NCBI RefSeq assembly: GCF_004364935.1 | Contig: NZ_SOBT01000010.1 | Location: forward strand, 124,001 to 188,000 | Origin: Panacagrimonas perspica | Lineage (GTDB): Bacteria > Pseudomonadota > Gammaproteobacteria > Nevskiales > Nevskiaceae | DNA: 64,000 nt | Reading direction: 5' to 3' | In this document: positions 1 through 8,509 of the stretch, in pieces | Numbering within the stretch: the first letter of the stretch is position 1 | Layout: each line of letters begins with the position of its first letter | Translations under genes and position numbers: made by a program | The notes under the pieces: generated by a model | Database searches by the model: none | What the model was told of the DNA's origin: nothing | Seen by the model: the letters and a program-made list of their open reading frames with translations, nothing else

Positions 1-51
1 GAGGTGCGGGGCTGTATCACTCGCGCCCCGCCTCGCAGAGGAACGAACGGG

Positions 52-732
52 CTAGGTCAGCGCCTGCTCGATGCTCTGGTCCAAATAAGCCGTCACCGCG
101 CTCTGCCGCCTCTTCATCAGCTTCATCTGCGTGATCATCAGCGCGCCGCCGAGCAGGTTGCGCGCACTGTTCATCGCCGAAACTTTGCGAGGCACCGTGC
201 CCTCCTGCTGGCAAATCCTGATCGTCTTCACGAACTGGCCGATCACGAAGGTCTGGAAATCGATGAACAAGTCCCAGAGACCGAACTCGTTGCGGAACCA
301 GGTGGTCCATTCCAGCCAGACCAGCGCGTACGCGCTGTCGGTATCGATCGAGTCCGCGAAGATGAACATGTGATCGCGAACGCGTTGCCTCGGCGGGTGA
401 TCCGATCCGTGCGCTCGCAAGGCCATCGCCCGGTAGTATCGATCGACTTCCATGATGACGGCCTTCACCAAGGCTTCCCGATCCTTGAAGTAGAAGAAGG
501 CTGTCGGCGTCGAAACCTTCGCCGCCCGCGCGACATCGGCGTGCACCAGGCGCCCCAGACCCTTTGCCGCCGCGACCTGAAGTGCAGCCAAAACCATCTG
601 CGCGCGGCGCTCTTCCTGCGGCATCCTGGAGCGAGCGCCGACCACGCTTGGAACCGTCGGGGCCAACGTCGCCCGCTTCGCCGCAGCTTTGCCTTTGGCG
701 ACGGGGGAACGAGCTCTGACTTCTCGAGGCAT
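52..732 (-). CDS. TetR/AcrR-family transcriptional regulator
   Basis: A 226-residue protein with a TetR-type helix-turn-helix at about residues 45-90, including the typical recognition segment TPTAFFYFKDREALVKAV. A basic N-terminal extension precedes it. The C-terminal two thirds are helical and poorly conserved, as expected for a ligand-binding domain. It is the last gene of a minus-strand series (ABM protein, flavin monooxygenase fusion, DszC-like monooxygenase, this gene), 86 bp after the previous stop. That makes it the natural candidate to bind the three palindromes at 4441-4550 and repress the operon. The effector is unknown; a sulfur compound or C1 metabolite is my inference. The family call is firm, the target is not. 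Confidence 0.88.
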   Translation of the reverse strand: MPREVRARSPVAKGKAAAKRATLAPTVPSVVGARSRMPQEERRAQMVLAALQVAAAKGLGRLVHADVARAAKVSTPTAFFYFKDREALVKAVIMEVDRYYRAMALRAHGSDHPPRQRVRDHMFIFADSIDTDSAYALVWLEWTTWFRNEFGLWDLFIDFQTFVIGQFVKTIRICQQEGTVPRKVSAMNSARNLLGGALMITQMKLMKRRQSAVTAYLDQSIEQALT

Positions 733-818
733 TCTTCGCGAAAGCTTGTTGATTTTGCGTCACTTTAGCACCACCCCTACGCATCGGACACCGACAACGG
801 CGGCCGAGATTTTGTCCA

Positions 819-2000
819 TCAGAAGTAGGCGTTCGTCGGGAAGTCCTCGCCGTGAATCAAGTGCCTGCCGATGTAGTGCGCCTTGTAGATCGTGGGGTTG
901 TGAAGGGTCAGCGTGCGGATCGCGCGCCAATGCCGATCCAGATTCTTCTTGCGGGACGCCGAAGAAGCGCCGCCGACATCGAAGAGTTGATCCGCCGCCC
1001 GCGCCGCGATGCGGTCCACCAGCACCTTGGCTTGCGCGGAACAGAGGGATGCCCGCTGGGAAAGTCGCGGATCCGGGACGCCTTCGCGCACGGAGGCTCG
1101 CGCGTCCTCCAGCGCTTCAGCGGCGATCAGGATCGTCGCTTCGGCGGCGAAGGTCGCCGACGCGAGTTCTCCGACCACCTCCTGCAGAAACGGATCGTCC
1201 ACGGGCCGTGGCGCCAGAGCGTGCGAGAAGGAGCGGTCGCGCGTCTTGAGCACCGTGATGGCGTCACGCACGATGCTGCGCATGACGCCCGCCATCACTG
1301 CCTGCAGATACAGCTGCAGGTAGGCGAACTCGAACGTCGGCGGGGAGGGTTTGTCACGGTCGAGTTCCAGCAAGATGTCCCGGGACTCGACTCGCACATT
1401 CTTGAAGTTCGTGGTCCCGGAGCCCGTCTTGCGCGCGCCCATGCCGTCCCAGTCGTCGACCATCTCGACGCCCGGCGCATGGGTGGGCACGACCAGCGAC
1501 ACGATGGTGTTGTCGCCGCGCGCAGCAAACACATTGATGTAGTCCGAAAACAGGCTGCCGGTGCAGTAGAACTTCGTCCCATTGAGCCGATAACCGTCCC
1601 TATCCGCGACGATGGATGTCTTGAACTGAAGACTTCCGATCGCCGCGCCACCCAGTTCGGTGAGCGCGTTTCCGAACAATTTTCCTGCCGCGATTTCGGC
1701 CAACCAACGCGAGCGCGCGGCGATGTCGTTGGAACGCAGACGTTCTTCAGCGAACCAGTAATGGACGCGCAAAATGTGCGCGACGACCGGATCCGCCTCG
1801 GCGATGTCGATCACCGTCCCGAAGAGCTGGCGGATCGACATGCCCATTCCGCCTTCTGCCGGCGAAAGTCGCAGGGCACCAAGACGCGCTTCACGAACCA
1901 ACTTCATCGCATCAAACGGGTTCTCGTCGATGAGATCCCGCTGATTCGCACCACGGGCTATCTCGGCAAGTGCCTCGCTCATACCCTTCGCGTGTGGCAT
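819..2000 (-). CDS. DszC/SfnB-like flavin-dependent monooxygenase (acyl-CoA dehydrogenase fold)
   Basis: About 393 residues with acyl-CoA dehydrogenase architecture: a helical N-terminal domain, a central beta domain around LFGNALTELGG and GYRLNGTKFYCTGS, and a C-terminal helical domain ending in a DszC-like tail (HYIGRHLIHGEDFPTNAYF). Proteins of this branch (DszC, SfnB) use reduced flavin from a separate reductase to oxygenate sulfur compounds or take part in sulfone/sulfonate assimilation. I chose the start at 2000 because GGAGG lies about 8 bp before that ATG; an in-frame start at 2054 would run through this SD. The gene follows the luciferase-like monooxygenase on the same strand. The substrate cannot be read from sequence; an organosulfur compound fits the neighbourhood. 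Confidence 0.8.
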   Translation of the reverse strand: MPHAKGMSEALAEIARGANQRDLIDENPFDAMKLVREARLGALRLSPAEGGMGMSIRQLFGTVIDIAEADPVVAHILRVHYWFAEERLRSNDIAARSRWLAEIAAGKLFGNALTELGGAAIGSLQFKTSIVADRDGYRLNGTKFYCTGSLFSDYINVFAARGDNTIVSLVVPTHAPGVEMVDDWDGMGARKTGSGTTNFKNVRVESRDILLELDRDKPSPPTFEFAYLQLYLQAVMAGVMRSIVRDAITVLKTRDRSFSHALAPRPVDDPFLQEVVGELASATFAAEATILIAAEALEDARASVREGVPDPRLSQRASLCSAQAKVLVDRIAARAADQLFDVGGASSASRKKNLDRHWRAIRTLTLHNPTIYKAHYIGRHLIHGEDFPTNAYF

Positions 2001-2134
2001 CGCTTCATCCTCCGATGACGACGGTTCTGTCGGAACCCCTTGGCCAAGGTCCAATCACCACGGCCCGGAGCCCATCCTGCTCGAGGCAGCTTCAGTGCTC
2101 GCCCGAGACCTGCAGCGTTGCTCTTAGCGCGTAC

Positions 2135-3892
2135 TCACGCCGGGATCGCATGCGCGCCCACCGCGGTGCTGGACTTCGTCGCAAGGACGCCGACCATCCG
2201 CACGTCTGGCGGGCTGGCCAGCATCTCCGGGGCGATGGCACGCAAAGCCTTGACGATGCCGCCGTGCAGATGGGCCTGCCGGCCGTTCTCGTGCTCGAAG
2301 GTGTCGAAGATTCCGAACTCGAATTCGCCTGCCTGGAAGCCGTACCAGGTCACCGTCCCGGTTTCGCTCATCGCGATGTCGTAGCAGTCGGTGAGCCACT
2401 TCCGAAACTCTTCGGCGCGCTCGGGCTTGGCCTTCATGAGTGCGAGCAGCCCGAGCTTGCGTGGCTTGACCTCGAAAGTAACCGCGCTTCCCCCGGTATG
2501 TCCGTCCGCCGAATCGCGGTACTGGGAACCGTAGTGATCGTCGGCGAGATGAGCGGATCCGCCGAAACGTTCACGCAGGCTCATCGGCGGCAGCGGCGTC
2601 TTCGGGACCAGTCCGCGACGGCGGAGTTCGGGAACCAGGAGGTCCACGAAGTCGGTCATCGTCTCAAAAGCAGTGGCGCGTGCGACGTTGAACCCGTCAA
2701 CGTCCGCGACCTTCATCCATCGCTCCATCTCGTCGGCGACCTGGGACGGAGTCCCCGATGCCACCGCGCTCATCCCGCCAATGCACAGCCATTCGGCGAG
2801 CTTGCGGGGAGTCCACTGCAGTTCGCTGTCGACGCGCGTCAGGATGTCGCTGAACGCTCTCACCCCGTCGCCCTGGAACTGCTCGAGCGGCGCGTCTAGG
2901 TCGGCCGTCGAAAGATCCACACCGGTCCATCCGCCAAACAGCGTGAGGGCAGCCTCGACGCTCCCGTGCTTCTTCACCGCCTCGAGCTTTTCCTGCGCCT
3001 CCGCCTCGGTCTTTCCCACGAACGTTGTGATCATGAGGAGGATCTTCACGCTGCGCGGGTCGCGGCCGGTCTCGGCGATCTCCATGCGGATCAGGTCGAC
3101 GATGGGCCGCATGTCTTCCGGATTGGTGCCGATCAGGAAGATGGCCTCCGCGTGACGCGCGGCGAACTTTCGCCCGCGCGCCGATGCGCCCGCCTGAAAC
3201 AGGAACGGAGTCCGCTGCGGCGAGGGCGAGGCCAGATGCGCACCAGGGACCGAGAAGTACTTTCCCTTGTGTCCGATGTCGCGAATCTTCTTCGGATCGG
3301 TGTAGATGCCGCGCTCCACATCGCGAAGGATCGCACCGTCTTCCCACGAATATTCCCAGAGCTTGTAGCAAACCTCCATGAACTCATCCGCCATGTCGTA
3401 GCGCTTGTCGTGCGGGATCTGGTCGTTCATGCCCAGGTTCACGGCGGCGCTCTTCTGGTAAGACGTGACGATGTTCCAGGCCATCCGGCCCTTGGTGAGG
3501 TGATCCAGAGTCGTCATCTTCCGCGCGAAGGCGTAAGGCAATTCATAGGTTAAAGAACAGGTCGAGCCGAAGCACAGGGTCTTGGTCGCCGCGGCCATCG
3601 CGGAGATCGTCATCACCGGATCGCAGACTGGGAACTGCGCCGCATTCTTGATGGCGTAGTCCTTCGAACCGCCGTACACGTCGTACACACCCAGGACGTC
3701 GGCGAGGAAGAGACAGTCGAAGCCGCCGCGCTCCAACAACTGTGCGAGTTCGATCCAGTAGTCGAGGTCGGTGTGCCGGTGTGTCTGATCCTTCGGATGC
3801 GTCCACATGCCGGGGTTCTGATGGACCACCGTGCTCATGTCGAACGCGCTCAGCAACATCCTGTTCTTGGGTACCGCAGGAGACTTGCTCAT
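2135..3892 (-). CDS. Luciferase-like FMNH2-dependent monooxygenase (DmoA/SnaA/NtaA family) fused to a C-terminal ABM domain
   Basis: A 585-residue fusion. Residues about 10-455 are a TIM-barrel luciferase-like monooxygenase of the NtaA/SnaA/DszA/DmoA group, with the family segments LDYWIELAQLLERGGFD, GRMAWNIVTSY and PFLFQAGASARGR. Residues about 470-585 are an antibiotic-biosynthesis-monooxygenase (ABM) dimeric ferredoxin-like domain clearly related to the separate protein encoded just upstream. Usual family length is 440-480, so the tail is extra. DmoA converts dimethyl sulfide to methanethiol and formaldehyde using FMNH2 and O2. The methanethiol oxidase, sulfide and sox genes in this window make that activity the best inference, but specificity within the family cannot be told by eye. 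The start at 3892 (MSKSP) has CGGAG about 10 bp upstream. Confidence 0.82.
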   Translation of the reverse strand: MSKSPAVPKNRMLLSAFDMSTVVHQNPGMWTHPKDQTHRHTDLDYWIELAQLLERGGFDCLFLADVLGVYDVYGGSKDYAIKNAAQFPVCDPVMTISAMAAATKTLCFGSTCSLTYELPYAFARKMTTLDHLTKGRMAWNIVTSYQKSAAVNLGMNDQIPHDKRYDMADEFMEVCYKLWEYSWEDGAILRDVERGIYTDPKKIRDIGHKGKYFSVPGAHLASPSPQRTPFLFQAGASARGRKFAARHAEAIFLIGTNPEDMRPIVDLIRMEIAETGRDPRSVKILLMITTFVGKTEAEAQEKLEAVKKHGSVEAALTLFGGWTGVDLSTADLDAPLEQFQGDGVRAFSDILTRVDSELQWTPRKLAEWLCIGGMSAVASGTPSQVADEMERWMKVADVDGFNVARATAFETMTDFVDLLVPELRRRGLVPKTPLPPMSLRERFGGSAHLADDHYGSQYRDSADGHTGGSAVTFEVKPRKLGLLALMKAKPERAEEFRKWLTDCYDIAMSETGTVTWYGFQAGEFEFGIFDTFEHENGRQAHLHGGIVKALRAIAPEMLASPPDVRMVGVLATKSSTAVGAHAIPA

Positions 3893-3993
3893 GGATTCTT
3901 GCTCCGAGACTGTCGCAACAATGGGGATCCGGTGCGGCGCTTTCGCTGCCGCGACCTGTTGATCAGAAGATCGGTCCAACCGGCCGAAATGAC

Positions 3994-4299
3994 TCAGGCG
4001 GGTTTGGACGAAAGGATGTCGACCTTGCGAATCTCGGGCGGAGCCGCAAGCAGGTCGGCCTCGACTCCCGCCAGGGCCTTGGCGAACTTCCCCTGCAGGT
4101 GTTGCTCGCGTGAGGCGTCGCCGCGGAACGTGTCGTAGATGCCGAACCGATCACCGGTGATCTGGAAGGCGTACCAGGTCTGCGTGCCGCCCTCTTCAGC
4201 CACGACGCTCAACCCTTTGTTGAGGAACTCCATCAGCGCCGCCTGCTTGCCAGGCTTGGCTTGCAAGTAGATCAGGAGCCCGGGTTTCTGATTTTTCAT
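3994..4299 (-). CDS. Small ABM-domain (antibiotic biosynthesis monooxygenase-like) protein
   Basis: A 101-residue single-domain protein of the ABM superfamily, with the pattern GLLIYLQAKPGKQAALMEFL followed by TWYAFQ and GIYDTF. It is similar throughout to the C-terminal domain of the downstream monooxygenase fusion. ABM proteins form dimers; some are cofactor-free oxygenases and others are auxiliary or chaperone-like. The start at 4299 (MKNQ) is preceded by GAGGAG at a good spacing. It is the first gene of the minus-strand operon, about 100 bp before the monooxygenase, and the palindromic operators lie upstream of it. The same domain therefore occurs both free and covalently attached, which suggests that it works with the flavin monooxygenase. 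The exact role is unknown. Confidence 0.82.
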   Translation of the reverse strand: MKNQKPGLLIYLQAKPGKQAALMEFLNKGLSVVAEEGGTQTWYAFQITGDRFGIYDTFRGDASREQHLQGKFAKALAGVEADLLAAPPEIRKVDILSSKPA

Positions 4300-4440
4300 C
4301 ACTGCTTCTCCTCTCGTTGTGTCGAACGTCGCCGAGGTTCTCGAGTGTCCCAACGCGGCGGACACCGATCCCTCGGTCGGCTGGATCTGGTCGAGACGTC
4401 GGGACCGCATCGCCGTGCCGGCGTGGGACCTCGACTAGTT

Positions 4441-4550
4441 TTGATATTTCTATCAATACGGCCGGAGTCTAGGCTCGGGTTTTTTCGATTGCAACGCTGA
4501 TCGTGCGTGTTGATATAAATGTCAATGCATGCTGCTGATATTTCTGTTAA
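4441..4550. promoter_or_regulatory. Three copies of a 16-bp palindromic operator
   Basis: TTGATATTTCTATCAA (4441-4456) has perfect 6-bp arms around a 4-bp spacer. TTGATATAAATGTCAA (4510-4525) and CTGATATTTCTGTTAA (4535-4550) are degenerate copies. The last two sit 25 bp apart, about 2.4 helical turns. They lie 140-250 bp upstream of the ABM/monooxygenase operon in the only AT-rich part of this gap. Symmetric sites of this size suit a TetR dimer, and the TetR gene ends the same operon. Confidence 0.7.
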
Positions 4551-5040
4551 TTGAGTTTTGCCTTTCCGGTTTAGCCCCCTTTGCCAGATTTTTTACTCCG
4601 GGGCAGCTGCCACTTCACTGCCATGCACGCTGCCATTCAGCGCCCCTGCCCTTTCGAAGCGATGGTCGTACCAAAGCCCAGCGGGGCGACATCTTCAGAT
4701 TCAGCCATGCGGTCGCGGTCGCCGACGCCAATCAATTGCCCAACCCTGGCCTCGATGTCGCCCGGCTGACGCCCCGGGTCCGCGTGTCGCACGAGAAATG
4801 CGCGACGAGCCCTGCTTCCACATGCCGGCACGGCACGTGCGGGTTCGCGGGGCCCGCTCTGCCCGTCACCACCTAGGTCTACTACGGGGATGCACTGGGT
4901 TGTTTACGGGTTACGCCCAACCCTGGAATCTGCGACGGTGTGATCACCTCGAAGGACCCCCCTCGTTGCCATCGCGAGAGAGGGTGTCGTCGGTCCCTTC
5001 GTGCCTCTTACGCAGGCGCGATCCAGCGTGGAGAGACTGC
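4551..5040. other. Non-coding stretch without a recognised gene
   Basis: About 490 bp. Open frames exist, but none shows a domain or a convincing start. A CTAGG-containing element (4873-4877, continuing TCTACTACGGGG) resembles motifs found upstream of the OsmC, OYE and second GFA genes. It is probably the promoter region of the GFA gene, and may also contain decayed sequence. Confidence 0.4.
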
Positions 5041-5442
5041 GTGAAGGCGAGCGTCAGCGGGGGATGCTCCTGCGGTGCAGTTCGATATTTCTCGCGAGCG
5101 CTCACCGAGCAGGTGAGCGTCTGCCACTGCAGAGACTGCCAGGGCACCAGTGGCAGCGCGTTCGCCGTGCGTGCGGGGCTCTACAGTCGTGATCTCGAAG
5201 TCCAAGGCGCCGAAGCTATCGCGATGCATGTCAAGCCGGGCGCAAGCGGACGAGCGACCCGCCGATCGTTCTGTTCCCGATGTGGGTCTCAGATCTTCAT
5301 CTCCTTCGACGCCATCCCGGACCTTATATTCGTCCAGGCGGGCACTCTCGACGACAGCTCCTGGGTCAACCCGAACATCCACCTCTGGTGTGGTGAGAAG
5401 CAGCCGTGGGTCGCCGTGCCAGCCGACGCGCTCGCGACGTGA
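5041..5442 (+). CDS. GFA-family (glutathione-dependent formaldehyde-activating type) zinc protein
   Basis: A 133-residue protein with the three cysteine clusters of the GFA/CENP-V fold: GGCSCGAVRY near the N terminus, CHCRDCQ at about 30 and FCSRCGSQ at about 80. Family members bind two zinc ions; the founding enzyme speeds the reaction of formaldehyde with glutathione, though most homologues are uncharacterised. The frame is open far upstream, but homology begins at the GTG at 5041, which has GGAGAG a few bases before it. It sits beside the putative formaldehyde-releasing monooxygenase operon, and a second GFA gene lies at 38568. A formaldehyde role is therefore plausible but unproven. Confidence 0.82.
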   Translation: MKASVSGGCSCGAVRYFSRALTEQVSVCHCRDCQGTSGSAFAVRAGLYSRDLEVQGAEAIAMHVKPGASGRATRRSFCSRCGSQIFISFDAIPDLIFVQAGTLDDSSWVNPNIHLWCGEKQPWVAVPADALAT

Positions 5443-5473
5443 GCCGCTGATGAAAATGCTCTCCTCATCGCCC

Positions 5474-6763
5474 CTAGGGATGTATTGCGGGTACCGCCTC
5501 CGGGAACGTCCGCGCGGCGTGCCAGTCCGGCCCGAGCGAGCCCTTGAGCATCTGCCAATACAACGACGGCAAATAGGATTTCTTCAGCCACCAATAAGCA
5601 CGCCTGGGGACACGCGGGTCGATTGGGAAGCTGGGCGTCACGACTCCGTCGTACGCAAACTCGGCAAGCATGATGCGGCCCACCGACGTGGTGAGCGGGC
5701 ACGAGGCGTATCCGTCGTATCGGGCCTGCAACTCGCTGCCCTCGCGAGCACTGAGGAGGTTGGCAGCGACCACCGGCGCCTGCGCGCGAACCGCCGCCGC
5801 AGTCTTGCTGTTGGGCGTGTTGGTGCAGTCTCCGAGACCGAAGACGTTGGAGAACTGCGTGTGTCGGAGGGTCTGCTTGTCCACGCTCACCCAGCCGGCG
5901 GCGTCCGCCAGCGGACTTCCCTTGAGTACCTCGGGCGCGGACTGCGGCGGAACCACATGGAGGAAATCGAACCCCGAATCCTCACGGGTCGTCTTGCCGT
6001 CAATGGTGACGTCGAATGTGGCTCGACGACGCAAGCCATCCACGGCGACCAGGTTGTGGCCGAATTTGGGCGTGATGCCGTACGACGCTACGACTTTGTC
6101 GAGTGCCTTGGCGTAGAAAGGCACACCGAAGATGGCGGCGCCGGGCGTGAAGAAGCTCATGTCCGCATTCAGCCCACGCGTCTTGAAACGGTCGGCCGCC
6201 ATGTACAGGATTTTCTGCGGCGCGCCCGCGCACTTGATCGGCATGGCGGGCTGCGTGAAGAGTGCCCGGCCGCCTTGGAACTCGCGGATGCATTTCCACG
6301 TATACGGGGCGGTATCCGCTCGGTAGTTGCTCGAAACACCGTTCTTGCCCAAGGTCGCCTCGAGCCCCTCGATCTTGTGCCAATCGAGCTGGATGCCGAG
6401 CGCGACGACGAGCGATCCATAGGACACGCTGCTGCCGTCGTCGAGATCGACGCGATTCTCGGTCGGCGCAAATCCGATCGCACGGCGCTGGATCCACTTC
6501 ACTCCCCGAGGAATGAACGACTGGGTCGGTCTGCGCGTCTTCTCGACATCGAAGGCGCCAGCGCCGACCAACGTCCACGCCGGCTGGTACCAATGGTCCT
6601 TCGAAGGTTCGATCACGGCGATGTCGAGCCCCGGCTGGCGCCGCTTCAACAACGACGCCACGGTCGTGCCCGCCGCGCCACCGCCGACGATCAGAACGTC
6701 GTGGAACGTCTTCGACGGACTGCTGTTCGAGGCAGGCGCATCCACTCCATTGGCCATCATCAT
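5474..6763 (-). CDS. sqr: Sulfide:quinone oxidoreductase, type II (human SQOR-like)
   Basis: A 429-residue FAD enzyme with an N-terminal dinucleotide-binding motif (VLIVGGGAAGTTVASLL, about residues 24-40). Both redox cysteine contexts of type II SQRs are present: MPIKCAGAPQKILYM at about 200 and VFGLGDCTNTPNSKTAAA at about 335. It oxidises H2S at the cytoplasmic membrane, passes two electrons to quinone and gives the sulfane sulfur to an acceptor such as glutathione. Three ATG codons in a row (6763, 6760, 6757) follow AAGGAGA, so the exact start is uncertain by two residues. It is divergent from the FisR gene. The two share an intergenic region with TGCCA/TGGCA repeats, which suggests persulfide-responsive control. 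Confidence 0.93.
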   Translation of the reverse strand: MMMANGVDAPASNSSPSKTFHDVLIVGGGAAGTTVASLLKRRQPGLDIAVIEPSKDHWYQPAWTLVGAGAFDVEKTRRPTQSFIPRGVKWIQRRAIGFAPTENRVDLDDGSSVSYGSLVVALGIQLDWHKIEGLEATLGKNGVSSNYRADTAPYTWKCIREFQGGRALFTQPAMPIKCAGAPQKILYMAADRFKTRGLNADMSFFTPGAAIFGVPFYAKALDKVVASYGITPKFGHNLVAVDGLRRRATFDVTIDGKTTREDSGFDFLHVVPPQSAPEVLKGSPLADAAGWVSVDKQTLRHTQFSNVFGLGDCTNTPNSKTAAAVRAQAPVVAANLLSAREGSELQARYDGYASCPLTTSVGRIMLAEFAYDGVVTPSFPIDPRVPRRAYWWLKKSYLPSLYWQMLKGSLGPDWHAARTFPEAVPAIHP

Positions 6764-6922
6764 CGAGTCTCCTTGCTGGGGTCCCGCGGCTACGCGGGTC
6801 GGCTTTTCGGTTCACCACTCAGGAAACATGCCGCCCTGCGCGAAAATCAAAACCTCATTGAAAGCGCGGGACAAAATGGATCCGCAGCGATTGTTGACGA
6901 TTCGACGCGTGGCCGAACAGAC

Positions 6923-6952
6923 TGCCAAGTGGCAGCGTTGGCAGTGTTGGCA
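6923..6952. promoter_or_regulatory. TGCCA/TGGCA repeat cluster (putative FisR upstream activating site)
   Basis: TGCCAAGTGGCA (6923-6934) is a 5-bp-armed palindrome. Its right arm starts three 9-bp tandem units, TGGCAGCGT, TGGCAGTGT and TGGCAGCGC, beginning at 6930, 6939 and 6948. The cluster lies 160-190 bp upstream of sqr and about 50 bp before fisR, a usual position for sigma54 activator binding. A related cluster occurs at 8304-8343. Confidence 0.65.
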
Positions 6953-6999
6953 GCGCCGCGTGCGACGCAGTGCCTCGCCGGGACGGATGGAGTCGTCCG

Positions 7000-8298
7000 A
7001 TGACGGACAACGCTTTGCGCCTGTCAGCCCTGGTGTCCTACTTGGAGCACGACGCGACTCCGACAATCCTGCTCGATCCGGACTACAACATCCTTTCGGC
7101 CAACTCGGCGTACCAGGCGCGGTTTGGCGGGAACAAGGCCACGCACATTGGCCAGAAGTGCTACCGGGTGTCGCACCAGTACAGCGTGCCCTGCGATCAG
7201 GCGGGCGAACACTGTCCAATGAAACGCGCGTCGGAGACCAAGACCATCGACCGTGTCCTTCACATCCATCACACACCACGAGGGCCCGAGCACGTCGCCG
7301 TCGAACTGCGACCCATCCTCGACGATGCGTCGACGATCATCGCCTACGTCGAGCGCCTCTCCGAGGTCAGTGCGGTTTCAGCACAGCCGCGTGATGACGG
7401 CCTGGTCGGGCGCTCGGAGTCGTTCAACCTTGCGATTGCGGCGCTGCAGAGGGCCGCGCCGTCGCAGATTCCGGTACTGCTGCAGGGCGAGTCCGGGACA
7501 GGGAAGGAACTGTTCGCAACCGCCCTGCACCGCGCAAGCCCGCGAGCGCGCGGCCCCTTCGTGATCGTCGACTGCACGGGGCTCAGCGAGACGCTGTTCG
7601 AAAGCGAGATCTTCGGCCACGAGCGCGGATCGTTCACGGGGGCTTCAGCGCGCAAGGTCGGATTGGCGGAAACCGCCCACGGCGGAACCTTGTTCCTCGA
7701 CGAGATCGGCGACGTGCCGCTACCCATGCAGGTGAAGCTTCTTCGCCTAATTGAATCCGGGACTTTTCGACGCGTCGGCGCCAACGAAACGCAGCACTCC
7801 GACTTCCGCCTGGTGGCGGCCACCCACAAGCCACTCGAGAAGATGGTCGAGCAGGGTCTCTTCCGCCAGGATCTCTACTATCGACTCAGCGGCTACCCGA
7901 TCCATCTCCCCGCGCTTCGCGAGCGACAGGACGACATCGCGCTTCTCGCCGAGAGCCTGCTGAGGAGAATGGGGCCGGGCAGGCCGTCCGGTATTCATCC
8001 CGAGGCAATCAAGGCCATGAGGGCCTATCCCTTTCCCGGAAACATCCGCGAGCTGCGGAACATTCTCGAGCGTGCGCGGCTCTTCGTCGGCGACGGCGAG
8101 ATCACCACTCGTGAACTTCCACTTGCTCTTCTCGAGCATGCGGCTGCCCCGCCGCGGGTCGCGCCGCCACCGGTGCCCGAGAACATGGCAGACGCGCTTT
8201 CCACCTTCAGCGGAACACGAAGCGAGCTCGCCAGGAAGCTGGGACTGAGCGAGCGCACGCTCTATCGACGCCTGCGTTCCAGCGACAAGAAGCCATGA
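7000..8298 (+). CDS. fisR: FisR-type sigma54-dependent activator sensing sulfane sulfur
   Basis: A 432-residue protein with an N-terminal PAS-like sensor, a central AAA+ sigma54-interaction domain (Walker A GESGTGKE at about 155; a GSFTGA loop, the usual GAFTGA variant, at about 210) and a C-terminal Fis helix-turn-helix ([17 protein letters not shown]). Counting from the ATG at 7000, cysteines fall at 54, 65 and 72. This is the same spacing as the three sensing cysteines reported for Cupriavidus FisR (53, 64, 71), which activates sqr and pdo genes when persulfide modifies them. GGAG precedes the start. The gene lies between sqr (divergent) and the persulfide dioxygenase operon (downstream), as expected for this regulator. 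Confidence 0.92.
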   Translation: MTDNALRLSALVSYLEHDATPTILLDPDYNILSANSAYQARFGGNKATHIGQKCYRVSHQYSVPCDQAGEHCPMKRASETKTIDRVLHIHHTPRGPEHVAVELRPILDDASTIIAYVERLSEVSAVSAQPRDDGLVGRSESFNLAIAALQRAAPSQIPVLLQGESGTGKELFATALHRASPRARGPFVIVDCTGLSETLFESEIFGHERGSFTGASARKVGLAETAHGGTLFLDEIGDVPLPMQVKLLRLIESGTFRRVGANETQHSDFRLVAATHKPLEKMVEQGLFRQDLYYRLSGYPIHLPALRERQDDIALLAESLLRRMGPGRPSGIHPEAIKAMRAYPFPGNIRELRNILERARLFVGDGEITTRELPLALLEHAAAPPRVAPPPVPENMADALSTFSGTRSELARKLGLSERTLYRRLRSSDKKP

Positions 8299-8303
8299 CA
8301 GCC

Positions 8304-8343
8304 TTGGCAGTCCATTCAACTGCCAACGACTGCCAATGTGGCA
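8304..8343. promoter_or_regulatory. Second TGCCAA/TTGGCA cluster (putative FisR site)
   Basis: Four half-sites lie in 40 bp: TTGGCA at 8304, TGCCAA at 8321, TGCCAA at 8331 and TGGCA at 8339. The last pair forms TGCCA-N3-TGGCA. The cluster begins just after the fisR stop and ends 86 bp upstream of the sigma54 promoter at 8429. It repeats the motif seen between sqr and fisR. Confidence 0.65.
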
Positions 8344-8428
8344 GCGCCACAAGGATCCACGGGTTGCGGCGCGTTGCCATCGCACTGCAAGTTTCTGATT
8401 CGAAAGCCATGCCGACAGTTTTGCGATT

Positions 8429-8443
8429 TGGCACGGCAAATGC
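8429..8443 (+). promoter_or_regulatory. Sigma54 (-24/-12) promoter of the persulfide dioxygenase operon
   Basis: TGGCACGGCAAATGC matches the sigma54 consensus TGGCACG-N4-TTGC with one mismatch in the -12 box and correct spacing. It is 67 bp upstream of the first gene and about 90-125 bp downstream of a TGCCA/TGGCA cluster, the geometry expected for FisR-driven transcription. Confidence 0.8.
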
Positions 8444-8509
8444 GGTGAGGGCCGGGCGCCCCTTGTCGCATCGGCAGCCCGATGCGCTCATCAAAATGGA
8501 GACGGTCGT

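Noticed and set aside
4558-5040. An N-terminal extension of the first GFA protein, since the frame is open from 4558
   Set aside because: The upstream translation has no domain similarity, and the GTG at 5041 has a good SD exactly where homology begins.
5474-5479. CTAGGG at the 3' end of sqr as another member of the CTAGG motif set
   Set aside because: It lies inside a coding sequence near its end and not upstream of a gene, so it is more likely chance.
6821-6835. A minus-strand sigma54 promoter for sqr (GGCGGC-N4-TTTCC read on the minus strand)
   Set aside because: It matches the consensus poorly in both boxes. FisR control of sqr is likely from the nearby sites, but this promoter cannot be claimed.
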